Source: DATLMR01 sp035634255
Lineage (GTDB): Bacteria > Acidobacteriota > Blastocatellia > UBA7656
Direction of reading: 5' to 3'
NCBI GenBank assembly: GCA_035634255.1
Contig: DASQDI010000121.1
Coordinates: 1-44,302 of the forward strand
Length of the DNA: 44,302 nucleotides
Made by a program: the position numbers and the translations under genes. Each line of letters opens with the position of its first letter. The first letter of the stretch is position 1. This document shows positions 1 through 8,487 of this stretch, piece by piece. The notes below the pieces were generated by a model. That model saw nothing but the letters and a program-made list of their open reading frames with translations, had not been told where the DNA came from and did no database searches.

Positions 1-96
1 GAAGGCCCGCCGGGCGGTCATTTTTCTTAAGATGATCACGGTCATTAAAAATGAATAAAGCCGCCGGTTATTCAGGCATTTTATCCCGGCCCGCGG
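1..96. other. Left flank, no gene seen
   Basis: These bases lie downstream of the first minus-strand gene and are AT-richer than the genes. I see no coding frame and no clear terminator. Confidence 0.5.
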
Positions 97-1041
97 CTAC
101 ACCTTCCGGTCCCTCATCTTCAATCTGAAGTAGTCAGGGTCGAGCCCCGCCGCGCGCGCGCGCAGGGCGAGGCCCCTCAAAGCCCCGTTCCCAACGTCCA
201 CGCGGCGGATGTTGAAGAGGTCGGAGCCGCGCCCGTTCGCCCCGCCGTAAGCGGACGCCGAGGCGTAATACCCCGCGCGCCTCACCGCTTCGACCGCCCG
301 CTCCGAGATGTCGGAGGGCTTGCCCCACGGGAAAGAGAAGCAGCGGGCGCGCGCCCCTAGATGATTATTGAGCGCGGCGAGCGATTCGTTCACCTCGCGC
401 TCAACCGTCTTATCGTCAGCCTTGCCGAGGTTCGCGTGATTGACCGTGTGCGACCCGATCTCGAACCCCTCGGCCTCCATCGCGCGAAGGTCATCCCAGC
501 TGAGCTTGGGGAATCGGGCCTTTTCTCGGCCCTCCTTCAGGTCGTGCGGGAACTCGCGTCTGGTGTCTATGAAGCCCGTCGCGACGAAGAAGGTCGCAGT
601 CACGCCCGCTTCTCTCAGCACCGGCACGGCCTCCGTGAAGTTGTCGCGGTAGCCATCGTCGAACGTTATTACGACCGAGCGCCGCCTCGCCGGGGCACCC
701 GACCTGAGCCGCCCGCACAGCTCGGAGAAGCTGACGCAGTCGTAATTCTTTTTTAAGTATTCGAGATCGCGGCGGAACTCGTCCGGCGGTTTCGTCAACA
801 CGTCGCTCTCGCCGATGCGGTGGTAGTAGAGGACGACCGCGCGCGAGCGCCCGAGCAAGGAGAGCACCGCGTCGCGCAACTGCACGTAACCGCAATAGAG
901 GTAGAAGGCGAAGATCGCGTTTTTGACCAGCGAGCCGAGCAGGGCCGCGAGAGGCGGCCTCGCGGCACGCGCCCGCCCGTCGGCTTCCGCGACCGCGCGT
1001 GATGTCGCCCGGTTCAGTAATGAATCTGCTCGATCCTGCAT
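97..1041 (-). CDS. NodB-type polysaccharide deacetylase
   Basis: This 314-residue protein is a predicted carbohydrate esterase 4 deacetylase that would remove N-acetyl groups from an exopolysaccharide or its lipid-linked precursor. A hydrophobic stretch at about residues 38-62 may anchor it in the membrane. The NodB signature follows: TFDDGY gives the catalytic and metal Asp pair, SHTVNH gives the metal-binding His pair, and FSFPWG corresponds to the motif 3 region. Its start lies 28 bases inside the upstream glycosyltransferase gene, and I see no better start. It ends the visible operon on the left. The family is well supported, while the substrate is inferred only from the locus. It resembles the deacetylases found in PEP-CTERM/exosortase EPS loci. 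Confidence 0.88.
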   Translation of the reverse strand: MQDRADSLLNRATSRAVAEADGRARAARPPLAALLGSLVKNAIFAFYLYCGYVQLRDAVLSLLGRSRAVVLYYHRIGESDVLTKPPDEFRRDLEYLKKNYDCVSFSELCGRLRSGAPARRRSVVITFDDGYRDNFTEAVPVLREAGVTATFFVATGFIDTRREFPHDLKEGREKARFPKLSWDDLRAMEAEGFEIGSHTVNHANLGKADDKTVEREVNESLAALNNHLGARARCFSFPWGKPSDISERAVEAVRRAGYYASASAYGGANGRGSDLFNIRRVDVGNGALRGLALRARAAGLDPDYFRLKMRDRKV

Positions 1042-2315
1042 TGTTGCGGCTCGCTTCTTTCTATTAATTTTCTCGAAAGCTCATCGCTCGAATGGCCCCG
1101 CCCGGACTCGGGAATCAGCTCGCGGTATATATCGAGCAGGGCGCGAAGCCGGGCTTCGGGCGAATGGCGGTTTATGGCCGTCGCGTAGGCATTCTCGATC
1201 AGGCCGCGCGCCAGAGAGCCATCCCTCAGCACGGCCCCGATAGCCCGCGCCATCGCTTCGGGGTCGCGAGGCTTTACGAGCAGAGCGCTCTCCGAATGCG
1301 TGACGATCTCCGGCACGCCCCCGACTTCGGTCGCGACCACGGGTAATTTCGCGGCCATCGCTTCGAGCAAAACGTTGGGCGAGCCTTCGCTGTGAGACGG
1401 CAGGGCGAGCAGGTCCGACATCGCGTAGTAAGGCCGGACGTTGCTCACCTGCCCCGCGAACATCACCCGGTCCGCGAGCCCGAGTCGCGCGGCGGCGGCC
1501 TCTATTCGCGGGCGCTCCGGCCCGTCGCCCACGACGACGAGCCTCGCGCGCACGTCCCGGTGAATCTGCCTTAAAGCGTCGAGCGCGCGTATCAAATCCG
1601 AGTGCCCCTTCTCGCGCGAGAGCCGCCCGACCGCGAGGATTATGCGCTCGCCGCTCGCGACCCCGATCCGCGCTCTCAAAGAGGCGGCTTCTGCTTTCGT
1701 CTCTTCATCCATCATGCGGCCCGCGTCGACGGAGTTGTGGAGGACGCGAATGCGATCCTGCCGGACCCCGAGCCGCGAGAGGTCGAGCGCGAATGCATGG
1801 CTCACCGTGACGACGCGGTCCGCGCCCCTGAGCGACCAGCGGTCGAGCTGGTTGTAAGCCCGCATCTTCAGGTTGGTCGTGGTGTACCCGTGATGGAAGG
1901 CGACCCAGGGCGCGGTCCTTGCCGGCCTCGAAAGCCTGAACAGGAAGTGGGACTTCACGTTATGAGTCTGAACGATGGATGGCTCCGCGCTCTCGACGAT
2001 CCGGCGCAGGGCCGGGATCACGCGCCTGTCGAACCTGAAGCGCTCGCCGATGACGGAGGTCTCGACCCCGGCCGCGCGCGCGGCGATTACGAATGGGTTG
2101 CTCGATTCATTCAGCACCGGGTCCCGGCCTCCGGCGAGTTCCGAACGCTCGAAGGTGATGATCGAGGTGTCGACGGAGGGGAAGCCCGCGGCTTCGGTCT
2201 CGAAGCCACGCGCGCGCGCGCAGAAGTCTATCAGGTTTTTGGCCGGCCCCGTGACCGTGCCCGCTTCCATGATCGCGAGCAGCCGAACGTCTGATTTCGC
2301 GGGTCGAAGGTTCAT
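1014..2315 (-). CDS. GT4-family glycosyltransferase
   Basis: This 433-residue GT-B enzyme is predicted to transfer an activated sugar onto a growing glycan at the cytoplasmic face of the inner membrane. The C-terminal donor-binding half is clear: ILAVGRLSREKGHSDLI opens it, and HSEGSPNVLLEAMA carries the E-x7-E donor motif, followed by PVVATEVGGVPEIV. The N-terminal half has an acceptor-type Rossmann region, with HNVKSHFLFRLSRPA near residues 115-130. The stop of the upstream membrane protein and this start overlap as ATGA, so the two are probably translationally coupled, and its own end overlaps the following deacetylase. The donor and acceptor sugars cannot be read from sequence. Confidence 0.9.
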   Translation of the reverse strand: MNLRPAKSDVRLLAIMEAGTVTGPAKNLIDFCARARGFETEAAGFPSVDTSIITFERSELAGGRDPVLNESSNPFVIAARAAGVETSVIGERFRFDRRVIPALRRIVESAEPSIVQTHNVKSHFLFRLSRPARTAPWVAFHHGYTTTNLKMRAYNQLDRWSLRGADRVVTVSHAFALDLSRLGVRQDRIRVLHNSVDAGRMMDEETKAEAASLRARIGVASGERIILAVGRLSREKGHSDLIRALDALRQIHRDVRARLVVVGDGPERPRIEAAAARLGLADRVMFAGQVSNVRPYYAMSDLLALPSHSEGSPNVLLEAMAAKLPVVATEVGGVPEIVTHSESALLVKPRDPEAMARAIGAVLRDGSLARGLIENAYATAINRHSPEARLRALLDIYRELIPESGRGHSSDELSRKLIERSEPQQCRIEQIHY

Positions 2316-4072
2316 CTCCTGACACCTGCCTGCAACACTCTCTTCGCCCCGTCGGAGAGCAGGGCCGCCATAGCCATTTCGTTATTCGACGAGGGCGGGA
2401 GGAGGACGAAGCCGTCTTCGCCGCCCGTCGATTCGCCGGCCTGAAGGTTCGAGAAGAGGGAGTAGAGATCGCCCCACGAGACTCGTTTGTCGGCCCCCTC
2501 GACCCAGCCCCACTCTTCGCGCGGTCGCGGGCTGAATGCGCGCTTCGTCACCCAAACGTCTCCCCCGCGGCCCCACGTTGACACGGCCTTTCGCGCGAAG
2601 TCTTCGGCCCAGCCGGGCACCTGCTCCGTGCCGATCATCAGGAGGGCGGAGATGCGCGCGTCCGTCTGCTGAACTACCGGGTTAAAGGGGAAGCTCCTGT
2701 GAAAATTGACCAGAGGGTCTTGCAGGTCGACGGTGATAATCGCGCTTTCCGGTTTAAGCCGAGGCCGCAGCTCCCTGATCCGCGACGAGACAAGCTCCTG
2801 CTCGTGAGCGAGGACGGGCGCTGACATTCGAATCACGTTAGCCGCCGAGGCGACCGCGATGAGCAGAAGCACCGCGGCCTTCGTCGGGCGGGCCGCCTTC
2901 GGGCTCGTGAGGAAGAAGGCGAGCGCCAGAAAGAGGAATGGGTAGACGGGAAGGTAGCGCTCGATGGCCGCCCCGTCGAAGAAAGCGGCGAATGCGATCA
3001 AGGGCAGTATGCTCGCCATCAGGTAGAAGAGGGCCTGCCTGCCTCTCGCCGAGCGCAGCAGGTTGAAGGCGATCACCGCCCCGCAAACGTAGAAGAGCGC
3101 GAGCGCCCAGAGGCTCATCAAGATCACCTCCGGCAGAGAGACCGGGTTGAGCGGGTCTTTCACGAGGAAGCGCTTGAGCACCACGCCATCGTTACCCATG
3201 TCGATCAGGGAGCGCGGCACCCCGAAAGCGACCCGCGCAACTCCCTTGATGTGCGTGACCCCGTGGGACGACGAAGTGATCCACGCGCGCAGGTCCGTCA
3301 CGTTGTAAATCCCGAGGTGCGCGAGCACGGCTCCGTAGGCGAGCCCGGAGGCCAGCGCAAAGGCGAACGCGGTCCGGATCACGAGGCGGCGCGGCCGTTT
3401 AAGTCCCGGCAGCAGGAACGGCAAAGCGAGCGCGCCGGGGATCGCCCAGACGTAGAGGAACCAGAAGCAGACGGAGCAGGCGAAGGCGACGCCTGCCAGC
3501 ACGGAAGGGCGAAGCAGGCGGCCGGGCCTCTCATCAAGCCCCTCCACCGGCCCATCTTTCTCCCGCGCGAGGATGAACAGACCGAGCAGGAGGAAAGCGA
3601 GGCCGGGGATGTAAGAGCTTCCCGTCTGCGCGAAATTCAAAAAGCCGTGAGAGAGGGCGAAGGCGAGGGCCGAAAGGCGCGAAGGCCATTCGCGTTCGGT
3701 GACGCGCTTGAGCAGGCCGTAGATCAGCAGCACGCTCATCAGGCCCGCGAGCCAGTTCAGGGTCACGAAGACGAGCGCCACCTTGGCGACCTCGTCGGGG
3801 CCGACTATCTCTCGGGTGACGGGCTCGAACACCTGGTAGATGAGCCAGCCGAGGGGCCTCCAGAAGAGGTGGCCGAATTCCCAGAACTCGACCGACTTCA
3901 ACACGGACTCGACGTAATCGACCGTGTCGGCCATGAAGTGAGCCCCCGTAAAAAATGTCGCGACGACGTAGACGAGCCCTATGAATCCGTATGGCCGCGC
4001 GGCGGCCGAGCGTTGCGCGACGGCGGAGCCGCCACCCGTCTTCACATTTCCTTCCGTGACGCTTACAGTCAT
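2312..4072 (-). CDS. GT-C-like polytopic membrane protein
   Basis: This 586-residue protein has about ten or eleven hydrophobic segments through residue 430, followed by a soluble C-terminal domain of about 150 residues. The layout is that of GT-C glycosyltransferases (GT39/ArnT-like), which use polyprenyl-phosphate sugars on the periplasmic side. An acidic ADTVDY motif in the first external loop, just after helix 1, could hold the catalytic Asp typical of GT-C enzymes. The gene ends ATGA-coupled to the next glycosyltransferase. I do not recognise a characterised subfamily, so it could instead be an uncharacterised EPS membrane protein. The GT-C call is inference from topology and neighbours. 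Confidence 0.6.
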   Translation of the reverse strand: MTVSVTEGNVKTGGGSAVAQRSAAARPYGFIGLVYVVATFFTGAHFMADTVDYVESVLKSVEFWEFGHLFWRPLGWLIYQVFEPVTREIVGPDEVAKVALVFVTLNWLAGLMSVLLIYGLLKRVTEREWPSRLSALAFALSHGFLNFAQTGSSYIPGLAFLLLGLFILAREKDGPVEGLDERPGRLLRPSVLAGVAFACSVCFWFLYVWAIPGALALPFLLPGLKRPRRLVIRTAFAFALASGLAYGAVLAHLGIYNVTDLRAWITSSSHGVTHIKGVARVAFGVPRSLIDMGNDGVVLKRFLVKDPLNPVSLPEVILMSLWALALFYVCGAVIAFNLLRSARGRQALFYLMASILPLIAFAAFFDGAAIERYLPVYPFLFLALAFFLTSPKAARPTKAAVLLLIAVASAANVIRMSAPVLAHEQELVSSRIRELRPRLKPESAIITVDLQDPLVNFHRSFPFNPVVQQTDARISALLMIGTEQVPGWAEDFARKAVSTWGRGGDVWVTKRAFSPRPREEWGWVEGADKRVSWGDLYSLFSNLQAGESTGGEDGFVLLPPSSNNEMAMAALLSDGAKRVLQAGVRR

Positions 4073-4133
4073 TTACACACCGGGCCTGATCCAAAAAATC
4101 TGCGGTAATTGGATAAAAGTGCGAAAGGGGCTT

Positions 4134-4925
4134 TCATTCCTGCCAGAGGAGAGATTTTCTGACCTTGAGGTAATACTCTCCGCCCACGGCCTTGGTGATC
4201 TTTTTTGCGTTCCAGAATATCAGTTGCCTGAGTCGGGGCCCCACGCGGCCCGAAGCTATGGCGGCGGCCTGCGCGGGCGAAGTCCCCTGATGGACGGTGT
4301 AGCGCCCGAGGACGAGGCAATTGTCAACGAAGTGCCAGCCGGTCGTCGGCTCCGAGGTGAAAAGAATCTCCACGCCCGCGAGCGCGGCGGCCTCCGCCAC
4401 CTTGCGCGAGTAATGGCCGCCCGGCACGGAGGCCGTGATGACTTTATATCCGAGGATGTCGGACAGCCTCTTGACGCTGTCGCCCCATTCGCGCTTCAGG
4501 CGGTCCCAGTCGCAGCGGGCCATGCGCGTTGGGTGCGAGCACGAATGCGTGCCGATGACGTGGCCGCGCGCGTGGATGTCGCGAATCTGGTCGCTGGTGA
4601 GGAAGGCCGGGGTGTCGATGAAATCGGTGGTGACGAAGAAATGGCCGCGCCACCCCCTCTCTTCGAGGCTGCTCGCAATCGAAGTGTAGGCGCTCGCGCC
4701 CCCGTCGTCGAAGGTCAGCAGGAAAGGCGGCTCTTTATCCGGGCAGTAAGGGAGGCCGAAGGCGGTCGAGGGCTTGCGCTTTACGGCGGCGTCAATCGTG
4801 TCGAGATGGGCCGCGAACTGCCCCCTGTCGAGTTTGTAGATGGCCGCGTCAGGCCACGGGAACCCGCTGGCCTCGTGCTCCGGGCCGTCCACCACGTCGT
4901 GATACATGAGCGAAATGATCTTCAT
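4134..4925 (-). CDS. NodB-type polysaccharide deacetylase, short form
   Basis: This is the second carbohydrate esterase 4 protein of the locus, 263 residues from the chosen start. It shows MYHDVV near the N-terminus, LTFDDGG (catalytic and metal Asp), THSCSH (metal His pair) and VPGGHYSR (motif 3 region). It has no signal peptide or membrane anchor, so it is probably cytoplasmic. The open frame extends 29 codons further upstream, but the ATG at 4925 overlaps the stop of the formyltransferase as ATGA, which fixes the likely start. Coupling to a formyltransferase suggests a role in editing an N-acyl amino sugar, although the substrate is not visible from sequence. Confidence 0.87.
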   Translation of the reverse strand: MKIISLMYHDVVDGPEHEASGFPWPDAAIYKLDRGQFAAHLDTIDAAVKRKPSTAFGLPYCPDKEPPFLLTFDDGGASAYTSIASSLEERGWRGHFFVTTDFIDTPAFLTSDQIRDIHARGHVIGTHSCSHPTRMARCDWDRLKREWGDSVKRLSDILGYKVITASVPGGHYSRKVAEAAALAGVEILFTSEPTTGWHFVDNCLVLGRYTVHQGTSPAQAAAIASGRVGPRLRQLIFWNAKKITKAVGGEYYLKVRKSLLWQE

Positions 4926-5743
4926 GCGTTGCTGAGCCTCGCTTTGCTTTCGTCCCTGACGCGCGCCCTGCTCTTCCACCTCAGGTAGCTGCTCAACCAG
5001 GGCTGCCCCCACGCGGCCGAGGCACGCCCGCCCGTCTCAAGCGTGACCGCGCGCCCTTCGTAAATCTCGCGCATCTTCTCCCGAAGCTCGCAGAGGTTGT
5101 CGAGCACTACGCGGTGCTGAATGACGATGTGCGACTCGTTCACTTCGTCATACGCGCAGCCGTAATAGCCGTAGACCGGGCCGGTGTCCACGCCCCTGTC
5201 TATGCGGAGCAGGGTCATGCCGACTCTGCTCAGGTCATCGTTCGCGAGCGCCCAGAAACAGCCGTGCGCGTTCCGGTATTCCGGGCAGATGCCCGGATGC
5301 ATGACGAGCGTCCCGAGTCTCGGGATCGTGAAGACCGACTCTTTGAGCAGGGTCTTGCACCGCGCGACCACCATGTCCGGGGCGGCCTGGCGGATGAACT
5401 CTTCGGCCTCCTGGGAGTTCGGGCTGTGAGTCACGAGCACGTTTACGCCTTTCAGCTCGGGGTAGATCGAGCAAAGCTCCCCGAGCTTCGCCTCCTCCCA
5501 CTCCCGGTCCTTTCGGGCCAGAAAGAGCCTGTAGTAAAGCCTGAAGGCGAGCACGTCGAGGAAGCGCGCGAGCCCCACGCGCCTCATCTCGCGCCTGATG
5601 CGGCGCTGCATGCGCTGCTTATTCTCTCTCAGCACCACTACGCCGCGGAGGTCGGAGAACGACGACATCCACCGGGCCAGGGCTTCGCGGTCGAGGCCCG
5701 ATCCTTCGTGACAGATGAGCAGGGTCTTCATCTTCGCCGTCAT
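4922..5743 (-). CDS. Formyltransferase-family protein
   Basis: This 273-residue protein carries the core of the formyl_trans_N fold shared by PurN, Fmt and sugar N-formyltransferases, which use 10-formyltetrahydrofolate. The core runs MHPGICPEYR (His149), then GCFWAL, then IDRGVDTGPV (Asp186). In Fmt and PurN the triad is Asn-x-His plus this Asp, but here the position two before the His is Val147. Residues 1-100 are rich in Arg and do not match a standard Fmt N-terminus, and no C-terminal tRNA-binding domain is present, so it is not Fmt. ATGA overlaps on both sides place it in a tight trio with the phosphatase-like protein and the deacetylase. N-formylation of an amino sugar is the most natural inference. 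Confidence 0.75.
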   Translation of the reverse strand: MTAKMKTLLICHEGSGLDREALARWMSSFSDLRGVVVLRENKQRMQRRIRREMRRVGLARFLDVLAFRLYYRLFLARKDREWEEAKLGELCSIYPELKGVNVLVTHSPNSQEAEEFIRQAAPDMVVARCKTLLKESVFTIPRLGTLVMHPGICPEYRNAHGCFWALANDDLSRVGMTLLRIDRGVDTGPVYGYYGCAYDEVNESHIVIQHRVVLDNLCELREKMREIYEGRAVTLETGGRASAAWGQPWLSSYLRWKSRARVRDESKARLSNA

Positions 5744-7155
5744 AAGCCCTCCGCGAAGGCCCCCGCGAGCACGCGGCCGCCCATCTCCTCGGGCACGTCG
5801 AGGCCGAGCAGGGTGAGGACCGTGGGCGCGATGTCGAGGTTATTGCATTCCGGCACCCGCTCCCCGCGCTTTATCCCCGGCCCGTAGATCGCGAGCACGC
5901 CCTTCGGGTCGTGGCAGCCGGATTTGACGAGGCCCGTGCTGTAGACGAGGTCTTCGTAGCGGAATGAACGGTCTTCGCCGAGGTGCGGGAAGAAGCAGCG
6001 CGAATCTTCGGAGACGGTGTCGTAACGTTTCAGGGTGACGGTGACGCTGTTCTCGACGGCCTCCGCCTCGAACATCCTCTGGCCGGGCGCGTCGATGTAG
6101 GCGCGGTCGAGCGCGCTCAGGATCGCGTCCCGCGCCTCGGGCGATTCGGCGTAGAGGTTGAACTGGTCGGACATGGTCGAAAGCGCGCGGGCCCTGTCTC
6201 CCATCCCCAGAATGTCGAGGATCTTGTCGAGCGACCTGAGCTGCACGATGGCCTTGCCGTTCTTCAGTTTGGTGATGAAAGGCTTCTGGCCCATGCTCGA
6301 CGCGACCACCATGACCGTCTCGCCGTCGAGCAGCCTCATCATGCGTTTGAGCAGGGCGTCGGCGGTCCTGTAGCCGTGCTCGATGGCGCTCCCGAACACG
6401 CGCACTTCGTCGGGGCTGGTGTGCTGGGGGAAGAGCTCGGGCTGCATGGCCTTCCAGTAGCTGTGCATGTAATGGGCGACGTGATTCGAGTGGAACGTGG
6501 CGAAGCGCGGCCTGTGCCTGCGGTAGAGCCGGCTGAAGAAGTCGTAATTCAGAAGGGGCTGCAACGCCACCCTCTGCCAGCGGACCTCCGGGTTCAACCG
6601 CTCGCGCGCGAGCTGGCGGGTGACGCGGGCTATGGTCCCGGCCCCGAGCCCGAGCGCCATGAGCTTCGCGCCGAGCTGCGCTTTGAAGAGAAGGCCGTCG
6701 TGGTCCGAAGGCAGGCGGACCGAGCGCGTGTACGTGAGGTTCAATTCCTGAATGGCGCGCAGGTCTTCCGGGTAGGTCGAGGGGTCGGGCGAAAACGTGT
6801 CCGGCACGTAGAAGCCCTTCACGGGGCGCGGGGGCCACGAGCAGAGGCTCCCGTAAACCCCGACGCTCAGCCCCTGATCGTGGCAGATGTCCCAGATGCG
6901 GCGCGCGGTAATGGTCTCCGGCGGCTGTTGCAGGAAGAAGACGTTGTGGTCCGATTGCGGGCGGCCGGTGTAAACGGTGGTCCAGGTGATCCACGGGTCT
7001 AGCTGCGGGGGCAGGTCCACGCTCATCGGCGCGGCCCACGCCCCTTCACGCTTGAGGCGCGCGAAGGTCGGCAGCTTCCCCTGCCCGATCAGCACGTCGA
7101 TCAGGTCCCAGGTGATCTCGTTCAGCTCTACGAATAAGACTTTCTTGCGCCCCAT
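5740..7155 (-). CDS. Alkaline-phosphatase-superfamily protein, altered metal site
   Basis: This 471-residue protein has the type I phosphodiesterase/nucleotide pyrophosphatase fold. Family landmarks are the N-terminal strand with LPTFARL, the nucleophile region WTTVYTGRPQSDHN, GCHDPKGV near the C-terminus, then GPGIKRG and DIAPTVLTLLGL. The first metal Asp (normally in a DG pair) is replaced by NEI, and the usual SDHG motif reads SSMGQ, so the standard two-metal site looks incomplete. No signal peptide is visible. The gene is coupled by ATGA to the formyltransferase. It may transfer or remove a phospho-substituent on the glycan, or have a non-hydrolytic role. The family is fairly sure and the activity is not. 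Confidence 0.75.
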   Translation of the reverse strand: MGRKKVLFVELNEITWDLIDVLIGQGKLPTFARLKREGAWAAPMSVDLPPQLDPWITWTTVYTGRPQSDHNVFFLQQPPETITARRIWDICHDQGLSVGVYGSLCSWPPRPVKGFYVPDTFSPDPSTYPEDLRAIQELNLTYTRSVRLPSDHDGLLFKAQLGAKLMALGLGAGTIARVTRQLARERLNPEVRWQRVALQPLLNYDFFSRLYRRHRPRFATFHSNHVAHYMHSYWKAMQPELFPQHTSPDEVRVFGSAIEHGYRTADALLKRMMRLLDGETVMVVASSMGQKPFITKLKNGKAIVQLRSLDKILDILGMGDRARALSTMSDQFNLYAESPEARDAILSALDRAYIDAPGQRMFEAEAVENSVTVTLKRYDTVSEDSRCFFPHLGEDRSFRYEDLVYSTGLVKSGCHDPKGVLAIYGPGIKRGERVPECNNLDIAPTVLTLLGLDVPEEMGGRVLAGAFAEGL

Positions 7156-7167
7156 GATTGGCCTTCT

Positions 7168-8487
7168 CTAATAAATCTCCACCGCTCTGGCGAGGCTCGC
7201 GAGCCTCGCGTGAGTTTCGAACAGGGTCCCGCCGATGGCCGACCAGTCGTACCGCGAGCGGACCAGGGCGCGGCCCGCCTGCGCGAAGTGCTGCCGGAGC
7301 GATTGGTCTTCCGAGAGCGAGAGTATCGCGCGGCTCTGCCCTTCCGGGGTGTCGGCGAGCAGGATGTTCCGCCCGTCGATCACGGCGAGCCCTTCGGCCC
7401 CGAGCCGGGTCGATACGACCGGGACGCCCGCGGCCATCGCTTCGAGTATCTTCAACCGCGAGCCGCCGCCGATCCTGAGCGGCACGACCTCCGCGAGCGC
7501 GTCGCGGTAGTAAGGCCGCACGTCGTCAACCGTGCCCGTCACTTCGACCCCCGGACAGCGCGCGAGCGCGCGGACCTCGGGGGCGGGGTTGCGGCCGACG
7601 ACGGAGAAGACGAGCCCCGGCCTCTGCTCGCGCAGGGAGGGCCACGCCTCGCGCACGAACCGGACGGCCGCGTCCACGTTCGCGTGATAATCCATGGAGC
7701 CGACGAAGACGACTCGATTGCGCTTCACGATTGACTGAGGGCAGGAATTTTGGCGGTCCCGGTACGCCTGTTCGATCTGTTCGTCGGCATAATACTCGAC
7801 ATCGACCCCGTTTTCTATAGTAATCACGCGGGCGTTCGGCTCAAGCTCAAGCAGGCGCGCGCGGTCCCTGTTGCTGACGGAGATGTGCGCGTCCACCTCG
7901 CGCATGGCCCACCGCTCAAGCTCTTCGAGGCGGCGCGCGGTCATGCGCGCGTAGAGCCTGCGCGCCGCGCTCTTAGTATGCTCCCCGTACCGCCACATCA
8001 CTTCGGAGTCGATGTTGTGCCAGTCGCAGACGACGACGGGCGGCCTGCGCGCCGCCCTGAAGACCGGGAGGTAAGCCGTCAGGGGCACGGTCTCCACCTG
8101 CACCACGTCGAAGTCCTGCTCGTCGAGTAGGCTCGCGAGCCGCTTGCGCATCGCGCCCGTCAGGTAGTTGAGCACGGGGAGGGGCGTGCGCCCGACCGCG
8201 CCTTTGACGATCTTGTTCAGGGTGTAGCCGCGGTCGCGCGGGACGGTGATGACGCGCTCGCACGCGCTTTCGATTGCCGAGAGGTGCGGGCTCGGGGCGG
8301 GGCCGGGGCCGTCCGAGAAGCCGAGGTACGTGACGCGGGCATTCCGCGCCAGCTCGCGCGCGAGGTGAAAATTGCGGAGCTTCGCCCCCGTGTCGAGGGG
8401 CCAGCATTCTCTGGGCGCGAAATAGAGCACGCGCAAAGGCGATTCGCCGTGCCTCAAAAAATCCGACGAGCGCATCAGGTTATGCAT
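7168..8487 (-). CDS. GT4-family glycosyltransferase (Stp1-like)
   Basis: This 439-residue GT-B glycosyltransferase opens with LRVLYFAPRECWPLDTGAK and KLRNFHLARELA, the pattern of the PEP-CTERM/XrtA-associated glycosyltransferases, where a pro/asp-x-x-G-x-K site near the N-terminus is typical. The donor half includes VVFVGSMDYHANVDAAVRFV and IGGGSRLKILEAMAAGVPVV, with the E of the family motif in LEAMA. It acts at the cytoplasmic membrane face. Its start overlaps the end of the O-antigen ligase gene by 8 bases. The fold is certain, and the subfamily assignment rests on the N-terminal pattern. Confidence 0.88.
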   Translation of the reverse strand: MHNLMRSSDFLRHGESPLRVLYFAPRECWPLDTGAKLRNFHLARELARNARVTYLGFSDGPGPAPSPHLSAIESACERVITVPRDRGYTLNKIVKGAVGRTPLPVLNYLTGAMRKRLASLLDEQDFDVVQVETVPLTAYLPVFRAARRPPVVVCDWHNIDSEVMWRYGEHTKSAARRLYARMTARRLEELERWAMREVDAHISVSNRDRARLLELEPNARVITIENGVDVEYYADEQIEQAYRDRQNSCPQSIVKRNRVVFVGSMDYHANVDAAVRFVREAWPSLREQRPGLVFSVVGRNPAPEVRALARCPGVEVTGTVDDVRPYYRDALAEVVPLRIGGGSRLKILEAMAAGVPVVSTRLGAEGLAVIDGRNILLADTPEGQSRAILSLSEDQSLRQHFAQAGRALVRSRYDWSAIGGTLFETHARLASLARAVEIY

